A stretch of DNA of 36,883 bases from Rhodospirillales bacterium (GTDB lineage Bacteria > Pseudomonadota > Alphaproteobacteria > Rhodospirillales > Casp-alpha2). Where the stretch lies: contig JAJFII010000028.1 in the NCBI GenBank assembly GCA_021775095.1, forward strand, positions 1-36,883, written 5' to 3'. Made by a program: the position numbers and the translations under genes. Position 1 is the stretch's first letter. Each line of letters starts with the position of its first letter. The notes under the pieces are model-generated. The model was not told the origin of the DNA. It made no database searches and was given only the letters and a program-made list of their open reading frames with translations. Of this stretch, positions 23,880 through 32,849 are shown piece after piece.

Positions 23880-25547
23880 GTGAGTGAACGTCAAGAACGG
23901 GAATCCATGGCATTTGATGTGGTGATTGTCGGTGGCGGGCCGGCCGGCCTGTCGGCGGCCATCCGGCTCATGCAACTGGCCCAGGCGGCGGAACGGGAGC
24001 TGACCGTTTGTGTCGTCGAAAAAGGTTCGGAAGTGGGTGCCCACATCCTGTCCGGTGCGGTCATCGATCCGATCGCGCTCAACGAACTGATTCCCGACTG
24101 GAAGGACAGGGATGCGCCCCTGAATACCCCGGTGGCCACCAACCATCATTGGCTGCTGTCGGCCACCTCCAAGTCGGAAATACCGCATTTTCTGATGCCG
24201 CCGCTGATGAACAACAAGGGCTGTTATACCCTGAGCCTGGGCACCTTCAGCCGCTGGCTGGCCGACCAGGCGGAGGCCTTAGGCGTGGAAATTTACCCGG
24301 GTTTTGCCGCCGCCGAAGTGCTGTATAACACGGCCGGCGCAGTGATCGGCATTGCCACCGGCGACATGGGTCTGCAAAAAGACGGCAGCCCCGGCCCGAA
24401 CCATCAGCCGGGCATGGAACTGCATGCCACATATACCTTTTTCGCCGAAGGCTGCCGCGGCCATCTGTCGAAACAGCTCAACCAAAAATTTAATCTGGAC
24501 GGCGACAGCGAACCACAGACCTACGCCATCGGCATCAAGGAACTTTGGGACATTTCGCCCGACAAACACCGCCCCGGTACGGTCATCCACACCCAGGGTT
24601 GGCCCCTGAACGACACCGTCGGCGGTGGTTTTATCTACCACCAGGAAAACCACCAAATCGCTATCGGATTTGTCGTCGCCCTCGATTACCAGAACCCCCA
24701 CCTGTCGCCGTTTGACGAAATGCAGCAATTCAAAACCCATCCGGCGGTGCGCCCCCTGCTGGACGGTGGGCGCCGGGTCGCCTATGGCGCGCGCGCCATT
24801 AATGAAGGCGGTTTGCAGTCGGTGCCGAAACTCACTTTCCCCGGCGGGGCGCTGATTGGTTGCGCCGCTGGATTTGTCAATGTGCCGCGCATCAAAGGCA
24901 GTCACAATGCCATGAAAACCGGGATGTTGGCGGCGGAAGCGGCGTTCGCGGCGATTGCCGGCGGCGCTCAAGGCGGCGATGAATTGACCGCCTATGCGGA
25001 CAGTTGGAAACACTCCTGGGTTTACAAGGACCTGCACCGGGTGCGCAATGCCCGGCCGTCGCTGGCCAAATTTGGCATCAAGCTGGGAACCCTCTATGCC
25101 GGTTTCGACATGTGGATGAATAATCTGGGTCTGGGATTCGTGGTGCCCTGGACCTTTGGTCACCATTCGGACCACAGCCAGTTGAAGGCCGCCGCTGACT
25201 GCCCGAAAATCGATTACCCCAAAGCCGACGGCGAAATCACCTTCGACAAACTGTCCTCGGTCTTCCTTTCTGCCACCAATCACGAAGAGAACCAACCCGT
25301 CCACCTGACGTTGAAGGATGACGCTGTTCCAGTGAGCGTCAACTATGCCATCTACGACGGCCCGGAAGCCCGCTTCTGCCCGGCCGGGGTTTACGAATTT
25401 GTCGACGACACGACGGGGACAAAAAAACTTCAGATCAATGCACAAAATTGTGTCCATTGCAAAACCTGCGACATCAAGGATCCGACGCAAAACATCAATT
25501 GGGTGGTACCCGAAGGGGGTGGCGGGCCGAATTATCCAAATATGTAG
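23880..25547 (+). CDS. Electron transfer flavoprotein-ubiquinone oxidoreductase
   Basis: 555 residues. The FAD dinucleotide motif is VVIVGGGPAGLSAAIRL (residues about 14-30), followed by VVEKGSEVGAHILSGAV. The ubiquinone-binding and membrane-associating middle part contains SHNAMKTGMLAAEAAFAAI. The [4Fe-4S] cluster uses Cys500, Cys524, Cys527 and Cys530 (FCPAGVYEF and NCVHCKTCDIKDP). It passes electrons from reduced ETF, produced by fatty-acid, amino-acid and amine dehydrogenases, to the quinone pool. The start is a GTG at 23880 with GGGGAG upstream; ATG at 23907 is a shorter alternative. It is divergent from the UDG gene and followed by the TPR gene. Confidence 0.95.
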   Translation: MSERQERESMAFDVVIVGGGPAGLSAAIRLMQLAQAAERELTVCVVEKGSEVGAHILSGAVIDPIALNELIPDWKDRDAPLNTPVATNHHWLLSATSKSEIPHFLMPPLMNNKGCYTLSLGTFSRWLADQAEALGVEIYPGFAAAEVLYNTAGAVIGIATGDMGLQKDGSPGPNHQPGMELHATYTFFAEGCRGHLSKQLNQKFNLDGDSEPQTYAIGIKELWDISPDKHRPGTVIHTQGWPLNDTVGGGFIYHQENHQIAIGFVVALDYQNPHLSPFDEMQQFKTHPAVRPLLDGGRRVAYGARAINEGGLQSVPKLTFPGGALIGCAAGFVNVPRIKGSHNAMKTGMLAAEAAFAAIAGGAQGGDELTAYADSWKHSWVYKDLHRVRNARPSLAKFGIKLGTLYAGFDMWMNNLGLGFVVPWTFGHHSDHSQLKAAADCPKIDYPKADGEITFDKLSSVFLSATNHEENQPVHLTLKDDAVPVSVNYAIYDGPEARFCPAGVYEFVDDTTGTKKLQINAQNCVHCKTCDIKDPTQNINWVVPEGGGGPNYPNM

Positions 25548-25618
25548 GCGATAGGCTTTCTATGGGCGGTGAATTTCGGTAAAATCCCGAGAACCAACAA
25601 CCAGATTGAAAAAAATCC

Positions 25619-27364
25619 ATGAACATGCCCCTTCGACGGTCCCGTTGTTTTTTAAATATTGCCCTTGCCGGGGCCCTGCTGTGGGGTGCCACAGGTGCTG
25701 CGGCCGACAGCAATACCATCAGCCCTGACGCGTCTTTGGTCGGCAATTATCTGGCCGGCCGGCACGCCCAGACCCAGCGCGACATGTCGGTGGCGGCGGA
25801 TTATTTAAAGGCCGTCCTCGACCATTCACCGGATGTCCCCGATTTGCGACGCCGGACCTTTGTGCTGTTGATCATGGAAGGGCGGGTCGATGAAGCCATG
25901 CCCCTGGCCCGCGATTTGCTTAAACAACAGCCCGACGGCACGGTCAGCAATCTGGTAATCGCCGCCGAGGAATTTAAAAACCAACAATTTGCCGCCGCCA
26001 GCGAGCGTTTGAAGGGCCTGCCCGATACTGGCCTGTCCGGTCTGGCGGCGCCGCTGTTGCTGGCCTGGGCCCTGGTTGCCCAGGAAAAGTACGGCGAAGC
26101 CCTCGCCGTCTTGGCACCCCTGCAAAGTGAAAAGGCGTCGAAAGCCCTCTACGCCTATCACCATGCCCTGGTGCTCGCCTTCGCCGGGCGCACCGAAGAT
26201 GCAAAAACCGCCCTGGCGGCCCTGGTCAAGGATAAGGAATTGAGCAATTTCCGGCAGACCCAGGTGCTGGGTAATCTGTATGAACGGACCGGCGACAGCA
26301 CCGCCGCGACTGCCCTGTACGATGAATATGAGAACGACAACCTCGGTACCAACCTGTTGTTCGTCGCCCGTCAACGTTTGGAGGACGACAAAAAACCCCA
26401 ACCGGTGATCGCCACGGCGACCGCCGGCGCGGCCGAAGTGTTTTTTGGCATCGCCAATTCCCTGCGCCTGCAGCGGGCCCGGGAAACCGCCCTGCTGCTC
26501 GGCCAGTTGGCGCTGTATTTAAAACCCGACTATCCGATCATGCAGATTCTCGCCGGGGAAATCCTCGAATTGGACGAACGGTATGAGCAAGCCAACACTT
26601 ATTATACGTCGATTCCATCGACCTCGCCCTTTGGCCAGACGGCGAAAATGCGGATTGCCAATAATTACCATGAAATGGGACGTACCGACGAAGCCATTAA
26701 GATCGCCAGATCGATGGCCGAAACCCGGCCCCATGACCCGGCACCGGTGCGCGCCATTGGCGACTATTTAAGGGCCAGCGAACGGTACAAGGAAGCGATC
26801 CCCGAATATGATGAAGCGATCCGGCGGGCCGGCCCGGCACAACCCGGCCACTGGCGGCTGTTTTATACCCGCGGCATCGTCCTTGAGCGGGAAAAACACT
26901 ACCAGCGGGCCGAGGCGGATTTTCTCCGCGCCCTGGAACTGCAACCCGACCAGCCCTTTGTCTTAAATTACCTGGGGTATTCCTGGATCGAACAGCGGCG
27001 TAATTATGACCGCGCCCAAAAGATGATCCAAAAGGCCGTCAGTCTGCGACCCAATGACGGCTACATCATCGACAGTCTGGGTTGGGTTTATTACCAACTG
27101 GGCAAATATGACGACGCCGTCACCGAACTGGAACGGGCGGTCGAGTACCGGCCTGAAGATCCGGTGATCAATGACCACCTGGGCGACGCCTACTGGCAGG
27201 TCGGCCGGCGCAAGGAGGCAACCTTCCAGTGGCGCCATGCCCTGTCGTTGAATCCGGAACCGGACGTCGCCAAATCGGTTCGGGAAAAGTTGAAAAACGG
27301 CCTCAAACCGATCAGCGAATCGATCGAAAAACAAACCCTGCCTGCGCCCAATAAAGACGGTTGA
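25619..27364 (+). CDS. Exported tetratricopeptide-repeat protein
   Basis: 581 residues. A signal peptide (CFLNIALAGALLWGATGAAA) precedes about a dozen TPR units. The clearest units are RLFYTRGIVLEREKHYQRAEADFLRALELQPD, FVLNYLGYSWIEQRRNYDRAQKMI and YIIDSLGWVYYQLGKYDDAVTELERAVEYRPEDP, which follow the W/L-G-Y-A-F-A-P pattern. Such proteins are conserved beside ETF-QO and ispE in Rhodospirillales. They form solenoid scaffolds and have no catalytic site; a role in the outer envelope or in complex assembly is only inferred. The start ATG at 25619 is preceded by no strong ribosome site, and a second ATG (MNM) follows immediately. It is 12 nt from ispE. Confidence 0.9.
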   Translation: MNMPLRRSRCFLNIALAGALLWGATGAAADSNTISPDASLVGNYLAGRHAQTQRDMSVAADYLKAVLDHSPDVPDLRRRTFVLLIMEGRVDEAMPLARDLLKQQPDGTVSNLVIAAEEFKNQQFAAASERLKGLPDTGLSGLAAPLLLAWALVAQEKYGEALAVLAPLQSEKASKALYAYHHALVLAFAGRTEDAKTALAALVKDKELSNFRQTQVLGNLYERTGDSTAATALYDEYENDNLGTNLLFVARQRLEDDKKPQPVIATATAGAAEVFFGIANSLRLQRARETALLLGQLALYLKPDYPIMQILAGEILELDERYEQANTYYTSIPSTSPFGQTAKMRIANNYHEMGRTDEAIKIARSMAETRPHDPAPVRAIGDYLRASERYKEAIPEYDEAIRRAGPAQPGHWRLFYTRGIVLEREKHYQRAEADFLRALELQPDQPFVLNYLGYSWIEQRRNYDRAQKMIQKAVSLRPNDGYIIDSLGWVYYQLGKYDDAVTELERAVEYRPEDPVINDHLGDAYWQVGRRKEATFQWRHALSLNPEPDVAKSVREKLKNGLKPISESIEKQTLPAPNKDG

Positions 27365-27376
27365 CGGTTTGCTGCC

Positions 27377-28264
27377 ATGAACACCCATGAAGGATTGAGT
27401 CTGCCGGCAGCGGCGAAAATCAATCTTTATCTGCATGTCACCGGCAAACGGCCCGACGGTTATCATCTGCTCGACAGCCTGGTGGCCTTTGCCACGGCCC
27501 ACGACCAGATCACCATCCGCCCGGCAAATCAACTGTCGCTGGTGATCGACGGGCCCTTTGGCCGGGGCCTGCCGGTGAGCGACGATAATCTGGTGCTGCG
27601 GGCCGCCCTGCAGCTGCGCGCCCTGGCCGGCATTCACGACGGGGCGCAGATTACCCTGACCAAAAACCTGCCGGTGGCGTCGGGCATCGGCGGCGGGTCG
27701 GCCGACGCGGCAGCAACAATCCGCGGCCTGGTTCGCCTCTGGCAGGTCCATCCCGGCCTCCATGATCTGTCGGGGCTGGCGCTTGGCCTCGGCGCCGATG
27801 TGCCGGTCTGCCTGTTGGGCCGGGCCGCCTATATGGGGGGCATTGGCGAACTTCTTGACCCGGTCGACGACCTGCCCGCCGTTCCCCTGGTACTGGTCAA
27901 TCCGGCGGTTGCGGTCGCTACCCCCGAGGTGTTTACCGCCCGCGCCGGCGGTTTTTCACCGGCCAACCGCTTTCCCGCACCGCCCAGTGGTACCGACGAG
28001 TTGATCGAACTGCTGAACGACGGCCGGGGCAATGACCTGGCGGCACCGGCGATCGGCCTGATACCGGTCATCGGCCGCGCCATCGAGCGCATCGCCGCGA
28101 CGAACGGTTGCCGGATGGCCCGCATGTCGGGCAGTGGCGCGACCTGTTTTGGGCTTTACCAAACCCAGGCGGAAGCCGACGCCGCAGCGCTCGCCATCGG
28201 TCAGGCCGAACCCCATTGGTGGTCCGTGGCAGGCCATTTGCTGAGCAATATTCACGACCTGTAG
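27377..28264 (+). CDS. ispE: 4-diphosphocytidyl-2-C-methyl-D-erythritol kinase
   Basis: 295 residues, a GHMP-family kinase of the non-mevalonate isoprenoid pathway that phosphorylates the 2-hydroxyl of CDP-methylerythritol. AAAKINLYLHVTGKRPDGYHLLDSL is the substrate-binding N-terminus and contains the catalytic lysine. LPVASGIGGGSADAAA is the ATP-binding glycine loop, and MARMSGSGATCFGLY is the third motif. Length and motifs are normal. The ATG at 27377 lies 12 nt after the TPR gene, so it is probably in the same operon. A pair of small hairpins follows its stop. Confidence 0.96.
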   Translation: MNTHEGLSLPAAAKINLYLHVTGKRPDGYHLLDSLVAFATAHDQITIRPANQLSLVIDGPFGRGLPVSDDNLVLRAALQLRALAGIHDGAQITLTKNLPVASGIGGGSADAAATIRGLVRLWQVHPGLHDLSGLALGLGADVPVCLLGRAAYMGGIGELLDPVDDLPAVPLVLVNPAVAVATPEVFTARAGGFSPANRFPAPPSGTDELIELLNDGRGNDLAAPAIGLIPVIGRAIERIAATNGCRMARMSGSGATCFGLYQTQAEADAAALAIGQAEPHWWSVAGHLLSNIHDL

Positions 28265-28287
28265 GAGACCATTGCGGCAATATCCGA

Positions 28288-28325
28288 GTGACCGGACGGT
28301 TGCAAGGGCCCGAACCGCCGGTCAC
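28288..28325 (+). promoter_or_regulatory. Stem-loop after ispE
   Basis: GTGACCGG (28288-28295) and CCGGTCAC (28318-28325) pair exactly, with a further inner GGTT/AACC pairing. A second small hairpin, GTGCC-TTTCAC-GGCAC, follows at about 28336-28351. There is no T-run, so they may stabilise the ispE end rather than terminate it. Confidence 0.4.
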
Positions 28326-28415
28326 TAACAAGTGCCTTTCACGGCACCTGGTGCCGACGTAAACGAATGCTGAACAGTCGAAACGGCCGACAGAAAATCA
28401 GAGGATCGCCGCTTT

Positions 28416-29057
28416 ATGGTCGTAAAAACCTTTTGGCAGGAACCGGACCGGACACAACTGGAAACCCGGTTGACCGCCGTTGACGGCGACCGGGTGCAGG
28501 TCGACGACACCATCTTTTTTGCCTTTTCCGGCGGCCAGGAAAGCGACCGCGGGTCAATTGCCGCCCGGCCTGTGCTGTTGGCCGAAAACCACGGCAGGGA
28601 AATCGTTTATACCCTGCAAAGTACGGCTGGGCTGAAGGTCGGGGACCGGGTAACCATGCGTATTGACGGGGCCCGCCGCCGCCGCTTGATGCGCCTGCAT
28701 TTCGCCGCCGAACTGGTGCTCGAGCTGGTTTACCAATCCCATTCCCAGGTCAAAAAAACCGGTGCCCACATCGCCGCCGACAAGGCCCGCATTGATTTTC
28801 AATGGGCGGGAAATATCGCCGGGATCTTCCCCGAGCTGCAGGCCCGTGTTGATCAGATCATCGCCGATGACCGGACCATCACCTGTGATTTCAGTGACCG
28901 GGCAGGCGAGCGCCGGTTCTGGAAAATCGACGGATTTGCCGAAGTGCCGTGCGGTGGCACGCACGTGAAATCGACCGGCGAAATCGGCGCGTTACGCTTC
29001 AAACGGAAAAACCCCGGCAGGGGCCTGGAGCGGATCGAAATTTATCTCGACGATTAG
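28416..29057 (+). CDS. AlaX-like alanyl-tRNA editing protein with an altered zinc motif
   Basis: 213 residues, the length of free-standing editing domains related to the second additional domain of alanyl-/threonyl-tRNA synthetases. FFAFSGGQESDRGSI is the N-terminal GGQ-type signature, and VPCGGTHVKSTGEIG carries the zinc ligands Cys179 and His183. The canonical HxxxH zinc motif is here LHFAAELVLE, that is His95 and Glu99. The fold and most landmarks support deacylation of mischarged tRNA(Ala), such as Ser- or Gly-tRNA(Ala), in the cytoplasm. The altered ligand may change metal binding or substrate. It is a single gene between ispE and a convergent LysR gene 27 nt away. Confidence 0.85.
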   Translation: MVVKTFWQEPDRTQLETRLTAVDGDRVQVDDTIFFAFSGGQESDRGSIAARPVLLAENHGREIVYTLQSTAGLKVGDRVTMRIDGARRRRLMRLHFAAELVLELVYQSHSQVKKTGAHIAADKARIDFQWAGNIAGIFPELQARVDQIIADDRTITCDFSDRAGERRFWKIDGFAEVPCGGTHVKSTGEIGALRFKRKNPGRGLERIEIYLDD

Positions 29058-29084
29058 GGGGTGCCGTCACCGCCTGGCCGGCGG

Positions 29085-29975
29085 TCACTGCTTGGCCGGC
29101 GGTCCCGGGTCTTGTCGCCAGCGCTCGGCGACGCGTAAAAAAGCGGCCACCGTATTGCGGGTTTTCTGACTGTTGAGGCAGGCCACCGTATCGCGGTTTT
29201 CCGCCTCCAGCCCGCGCAGCGGCACGACCCGGACCCGCCCGTTGGCGGACACTTCGTCGGCAAACACAAAACCGATGCCGAGATCGGCGGCGACCGCCTC
29301 AACCAGCCCTTCCCGACTGGCCAGGCGCATCACTTCGTCGACCGCCACGGATTGTCGTTTGAGCGCCCGTTCCAGGGATTTTTGAGTATTTGACTGGGCT
29401 TCGCGAAAAATCACCGGCTGGCCCGCCAGTTGTTTGAGGCTGAGGATTTTATGGCCGGCCAGGGCGTGGCCGGCTGGCAGTACCACCTCAAGCCCGCGCA
29501 CTCCCAGTTGCACCACATGAACCCTCGGGTCGTTCGGCGGATTGGCAACCACCCCGACATCGGCCCGGCCTTCTCTCAGGTCGCGCCACACGCCTGCGGA
29601 GTTGGCCAGCGCGACCGACAGGTAGACCCCGGGGTATTGGCTGCGAAAGGCGGCGATCAAAGCCATTGCCAGGCGCGGTCCGTCAGCCGCCAACCGCACC
29701 TCGCCGGTTTTCAGTGATTGCGATTGATCCAGGTAATCGCGGATCAGGTCTTCCGCCCGGAACAGCTCTCGCGTTCGTTCGAACAATCCCCGGCCGGCGG
29801 CGGTCAGGGCGACCACCCCGCCCCGCCGGTTAAACAGTTTGACGCCGTAGTCCTGCTCCAGGGAGCGCACCTGAATGGTCACCGCCGGCTGGGTCAAAGC
29901 CAACTGACCGGCAGCCCGGGAAAACCCGCCGAGGCGGGCCACCGCATCAAAGGCTCTGAGTTGTGTGGTCCGCAT
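29085..29975 (-). CDS. LysR family transcriptional regulator
   Basis: 296 residues. MRTTQLRAFDAVARLGGFSRAAGQLALTQPAVTIQVRSLE is a complete winged-helix domain, with an N-terminus resembling regulators of catabolic genes. The effector domain includes LRLAADGPRLAMALIAAFRSQYPGVYLSV-like text and GIGFVFADEVS. It is divergent from the ureidoglycolate-lyase-like gene, with an AT-rich palindrome (30023-30036) in the shared region, so it probably controls that gene. The first bases downstream of its stop hold a short duplication (TGGCCGGCGGTC at 29075 and 29093). Confidence 0.92.
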   Translation of the reverse strand: MRTTQLRAFDAVARLGGFSRAAGQLALTQPAVTIQVRSLEQDYGVKLFNRRGGVVALTAAGRGLFERTRELFRAEDLIRDYLDQSQSLKTGEVRLAADGPRLAMALIAAFRSQYPGVYLSVALANSAGVWRDLREGRADVGVVANPPNDPRVHVVQLGVRGLEVVLPAGHALAGHKILSLKQLAGQPVIFREAQSNTQKSLERALKRQSVAVDEVMRLASREGLVEAVAADLGIGFVFADEVSANGRVRVVPLRGLEAENRDTVACLNSQKTRNTVAAFLRVAERWRQDPGPPAKQ

Positions 29976-30022
29976 AGGTCCCCCGGTTGTTGCGTTTTCA
30001 GAGTATAAATTTTTTTACTAAT

Positions 30023-30036
30023 TAATTATATAATTA
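30023..30036. promoter_or_regulatory. AT-rich 14-bp palindrome between divergent LysR and lyase genes
   Basis: TAATTATATAATTA is self-complementary and lies 48 bp from the LysR start and 130 bp from the lyase start. It is embedded in a run of A and T from 30002 to 30045 that contrasts with the GC-rich genes. It is a candidate LysR site or promoter element. Confidence 0.4.
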
Positions 30037-30166
30037 TAAATTTGATTGTGACCGGGCCGATGCGGCACAGTTGCCAACAACGGCTAATGCCACTGACCAA
30101 CGACCGCTGGCCAGCGACCACAGGCCAGAGACCACAGGCCCGCGACAAAAAGACTGGAGGAACAAA

Positions 30167-30826
30167 ATGCCCGACGACAACCCGATCGATTACATGAACC
30201 CCGAAGTGCCCGCCAACCTGCCGGTTTATGAGATGCCGATCCTTGACGCGACGGTCGAAAGTTTTAAGGACTACGGCACCATTGTTACCGACCCGGACAA
30301 CCACCCGGTGGAAATTGTCCAGTGGCCCCAGCCCGGCTGGCGGCCAGTCGATCCGGGGACCGGTGACGAAGGCGGATATGCCGAAGGCGATTTTATTTTT
30401 CGCTGGCAGGGAGATGTTTTGTATGCGGAAAACCAAGCGGTCAACGACCAATACCTGATTGGTTGGTCGACCCAGCCGGGCCTTGCCAACCGCCAGAGCC
30501 CGACCGCACCGCGCGAGCGGTTGTTGCTGTGGCACGGCAATTACCATCCGGACGGCGGCCAGCTGTTTTTTCCGACCGACGGCCGGCCCTTTGTCATTCC
30601 CCTGGCGCTGCCCGGCGACGACCTTAAACTCTCCCATTGGGTGGCGTTTTATTGTGACGGCAGTTTTGGGGTTTGTATTAAACCCAACATCTGGCACGAA
30701 ACCATTGCCCCGGTCGGCGACAGCGGCCACTTTTATGACAAACAGGGCCGGGTCCATGGCCGCATCAGCTGTGATTTCCCCAGGGAATTTGGTCATTTCC
30801 TGTCCGTGCCGCTCACCAAATCGTGA
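30167..30826 (+). CDS. Ureidoglycolate lyase-like protein (AllA family)
   Basis: 219 residues from the ATG at 30167, which has a strong ribosome site (GGAGG, six bases upstream); a longer frame from 30071 lacks support. The cupin-type AllA fold is seen in HGNYHPDGGQLFFPTDGRPFVIPLA, in VAFYCDGSFGVCIKPNIWHETIAPVG and in RISCDFPREFGHFLSVPL. The family releases urea from ureidoglycolate to give glyoxylate, the last step of allantoin breakdown. This protein is longer than the usual 160-170 residues, because of an N-terminal extension. No other ureide genes are nearby, so the substrate could be a related ureido acid. It is divergent from the LysR gene. The leader holds two copies of GACCACAGGCC (30116, 30130). 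Confidence 0.8.
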   Translation: MPDDNPIDYMNPEVPANLPVYEMPILDATVESFKDYGTIVTDPDNHPVEIVQWPQPGWRPVDPGTGDEGGYAEGDFIFRWQGDVLYAENQAVNDQYLIGWSTQPGLANRQSPTAPRERLLLWHGNYHPDGGQLFFPTDGRPFVIPLALPGDDLKLSHWVAFYCDGSFGVCIKPNIWHETIAPVGDSGHFYDKQGRVHGRISCDFPREFGHFLSVPLTKS

Positions 30827-30990
30827 ACCGGGCCCGGCCACACCACCGATTTCCCTGGCCATAGGACCGCAAACCCCTAGATTTAACGGCGTCCGGTGCC
30901 ACACGGCCTTGTGTCGACAAGTCTATTGCTGGAGCCCCGGGCAAGGAGATAGATTAAACCCTGCCGTCAGCCGTTCGGGACCCGATTTTT

Positions 30991-32667
30991 ATGCTTAACC
31001 GTTTTCGCCTTTATAGTGGCCTTGTCTTGCTGAGCTTCGTTACCGGACATTTTATCAATCATGCGCTTGGCCTGATTTCCATCAACACCATGGTCACCGG
31101 CACCCGCTATTTGCTCGTGCCGTGGCAATCTTTCCCGGGCACGGTGTTATTTACCGGTGCCCTGCTGACCCATACGGGGATCGCCCTGTGGTCGCTGTGG
31201 CGGCGCCAGACCCTGCGCATGTCGGCCTGGGAAACCACCCAGATTGTCCTCGGCCTGTCCGCCCCGTTCCTGTTGGCGGCGCATGTATTTGGCACCCGCG
31301 GGCTGGCCGAAACCACGACCTTCGATCCCAGTTATTACACCACCCTGACCGTGCTCTGGGTCGCCGCGCCGTGGCGCGGCCTGCTGCAGGCGGTGGCGGC
31401 GGTGGTGGTCTGGACCCATGCCTGCATTGGCTTGCACGCCTGGTTGCGGATTTATCCGGTTTACGCCCGCCAGCAAAATATCGCCCTGGCCGGTGCCGTG
31501 CTGCTGCCGACCCTGGCCCTGGCCGGTTATGTCGCCGCCGGCAACCGCATTCGTGAACTGGCCGCTCAGGACGGCTGGGTCACAAGCCTGTTCAGTCAAT
31601 CCGGTGCCGAACCGGGGATGACCCAATTGACCATGGACCGGGAAAGTAATTTTCAACTGGCCTTCGCCGCCCTGCTGATCGCCCTGGCAGTGGCCCGGCT
31701 GATCCGCGGGCAGATTGACAAACGCCGCAAAAAACCCCGGTTATATTATGCGCCCGGCAACAAAATGGCGGAATTGATGCCTGACGCCACCCTGCTCGAA
31801 TCAATCCGCGCCGCCGGCATCCCCCATGCCTCGGTCTGTGGCGGCCATGGCCGTTGCTCGACCTGCCGGGTGCGGATCGGCAAGGGCCTGGAAACCCTGG
31901 AACCGGCATCGGCCCATGAACTGAAAGTTCTGTCGCGGGTCACCCAGTCGCCGTCGGTCCGCCTGGCCTGTCAGTTACGGCCGACCGACGACATTGAAAT
32001 CGCCGCCCTGGTGCGGCCCGACGCTGGCCCCAACCAGGCGGCCCGGCGCACCGGCTATCGCCAAGGCCAGGAATTGAACGTAGCCTTTCTGTTTGTCGAT
32101 CTGCGCGGCTCGACCAAACTGTCGGAGCAACGCTTGCCGTTTGACGTGGTCTTTATCCTCAACCTGTTTTTTGCCGAACTGGCGGAAGCTTTGGAGGAGA
32201 CCAACGGCCACTACGCCCAGTTCAACGGCGACGGCCTGCTCGCCATCTATGGCCTGACCAGTGGCCCGGACCAGGGCTGCGCCGAAGCCATTGAAGGGGC
32301 CAAGGCGATGTTTCGCCGCCTCGCGACGCTCAACCAACGGCTGCGCGACGAACTGGTCGAAGACTTGAAGATCGGTGTCGGCATCCACGCCGGCGAGGCG
32401 ATTGTCGGGTCCATGGGACCGCCCGCCTCACCGATCATTTCGGCGCTCGGCGATAACGTCAACATCGCCGCCCGCCTGGAATCTCAGACCAAGGAATTTG
32501 CCGTTCCCATGGTCATTTCGACGACCGTCGCCGAGCGCAGCGCCACCCCCATGGACGCCCAGCAGCACCATTCCATCCGGGTCAAGGGGCGCGACCAGGC
32601 GGTCGGCGTTTATGCCATCAACCACCCGGATCGGCTGGCCCCGGGGACGGCCAAAAAAGACCCCTGA
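30991..32667 (+). CDS. Membrane-anchored class III adenylate/guanylate cyclase with a [2Fe-2S] ferredoxin domain
   Basis: 558 residues in three parts. Residues 1-240 hold about six membrane helices with histidines inside or at their ends (GHFINHALGL, LLTHTGIALWSLW, LLAAHVFGTRG, WTHACIGLHAWLR), a pattern resembling the heme-binding cytochrome b anchors of succinate dehydrogenase. Residues about 255-345 are a plant-type ferredoxin domain with Cys283, Cys289, Cys292 and Cys327. Residues about 360-535 are the cyclase, with metal ligands Asp370 (FVDLRGST) and Asp414 (FNGDG) and transition-state residues Asn491 and Arg495. Gln410 replaces the lysine that usually selects the base, so ATP or GTP preference is open. 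The architecture suggests that redox state at the membrane controls cyclic nucleotide synthesis. Confidence 0.88.
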   Translation: MLNRFRLYSGLVLLSFVTGHFINHALGLISINTMVTGTRYLLVPWQSFPGTVLFTGALLTHTGIALWSLWRRQTLRMSAWETTQIVLGLSAPFLLAAHVFGTRGLAETTTFDPSYYTTLTVLWVAAPWRGLLQAVAAVVVWTHACIGLHAWLRIYPVYARQQNIALAGAVLLPTLALAGYVAAGNRIRELAAQDGWVTSLFSQSGAEPGMTQLTMDRESNFQLAFAALLIALAVARLIRGQIDKRRKKPRLYYAPGNKMAELMPDATLLESIRAAGIPHASVCGGHGRCSTCRVRIGKGLETLEPASAHELKVLSRVTQSPSVRLACQLRPTDDIEIAALVRPDAGPNQAARRTGYRQGQELNVAFLFVDLRGSTKLSEQRLPFDVVFILNLFFAELAEALEETNGHYAQFNGDGLLAIYGLTSGPDQGCAEAIEGAKAMFRRLATLNQRLRDELVEDLKIGVGIHAGEAIVGSMGPPASPIISALGDNVNIAARLESQTKEFAVPMVISTTVAERSATPMDAQQHHSIRVKGRDQAVGVYAINHPDRLAPGTAKKDP

Positions 32668-32738
32668 TTTTCCAATTGCAGGCCTTGCACCCGCCGACGA
32701 ATGGCCCTATGTTCCCGGCTGCTCGCAAGGGCATCGGT

Positions 32739-32814
32739 TGGGGCGTGGCCAAGTGGTTAAGGCGCCGGTTTTTGGTATCGGTATTCGGAGGTTCGAATCC
32801 TCCCGCCCCAGCCA
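32739..32814 (+). tRNA. tRNA-Gln (anticodon TTG)
   Basis: 76 bases including the encoded CCA. The acceptor stem is seven perfect pairs (TGGGGCG with CGCCCCA). The anticodon stem CCGGT/ATCGG encloses the loop TTTTGGT, so the anticodon is TTG, which reads CAA. The TPsiC arm has GGTTCGAATCC. Its 3' part is the likely attB for the element that begins just after it. Confidence 0.96.
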
Positions 32815-32849
32815 ACTTTTATCTAACTATCTCAAATACTTAAGATTTT

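Noticed and set aside
24279-25490. 403-codon open frame antisense to the ETF-QO gene
   Set aside because: It is the mirror frame of a well-conserved flavoprotein; long antisense frames arise from GC-rich codon use.
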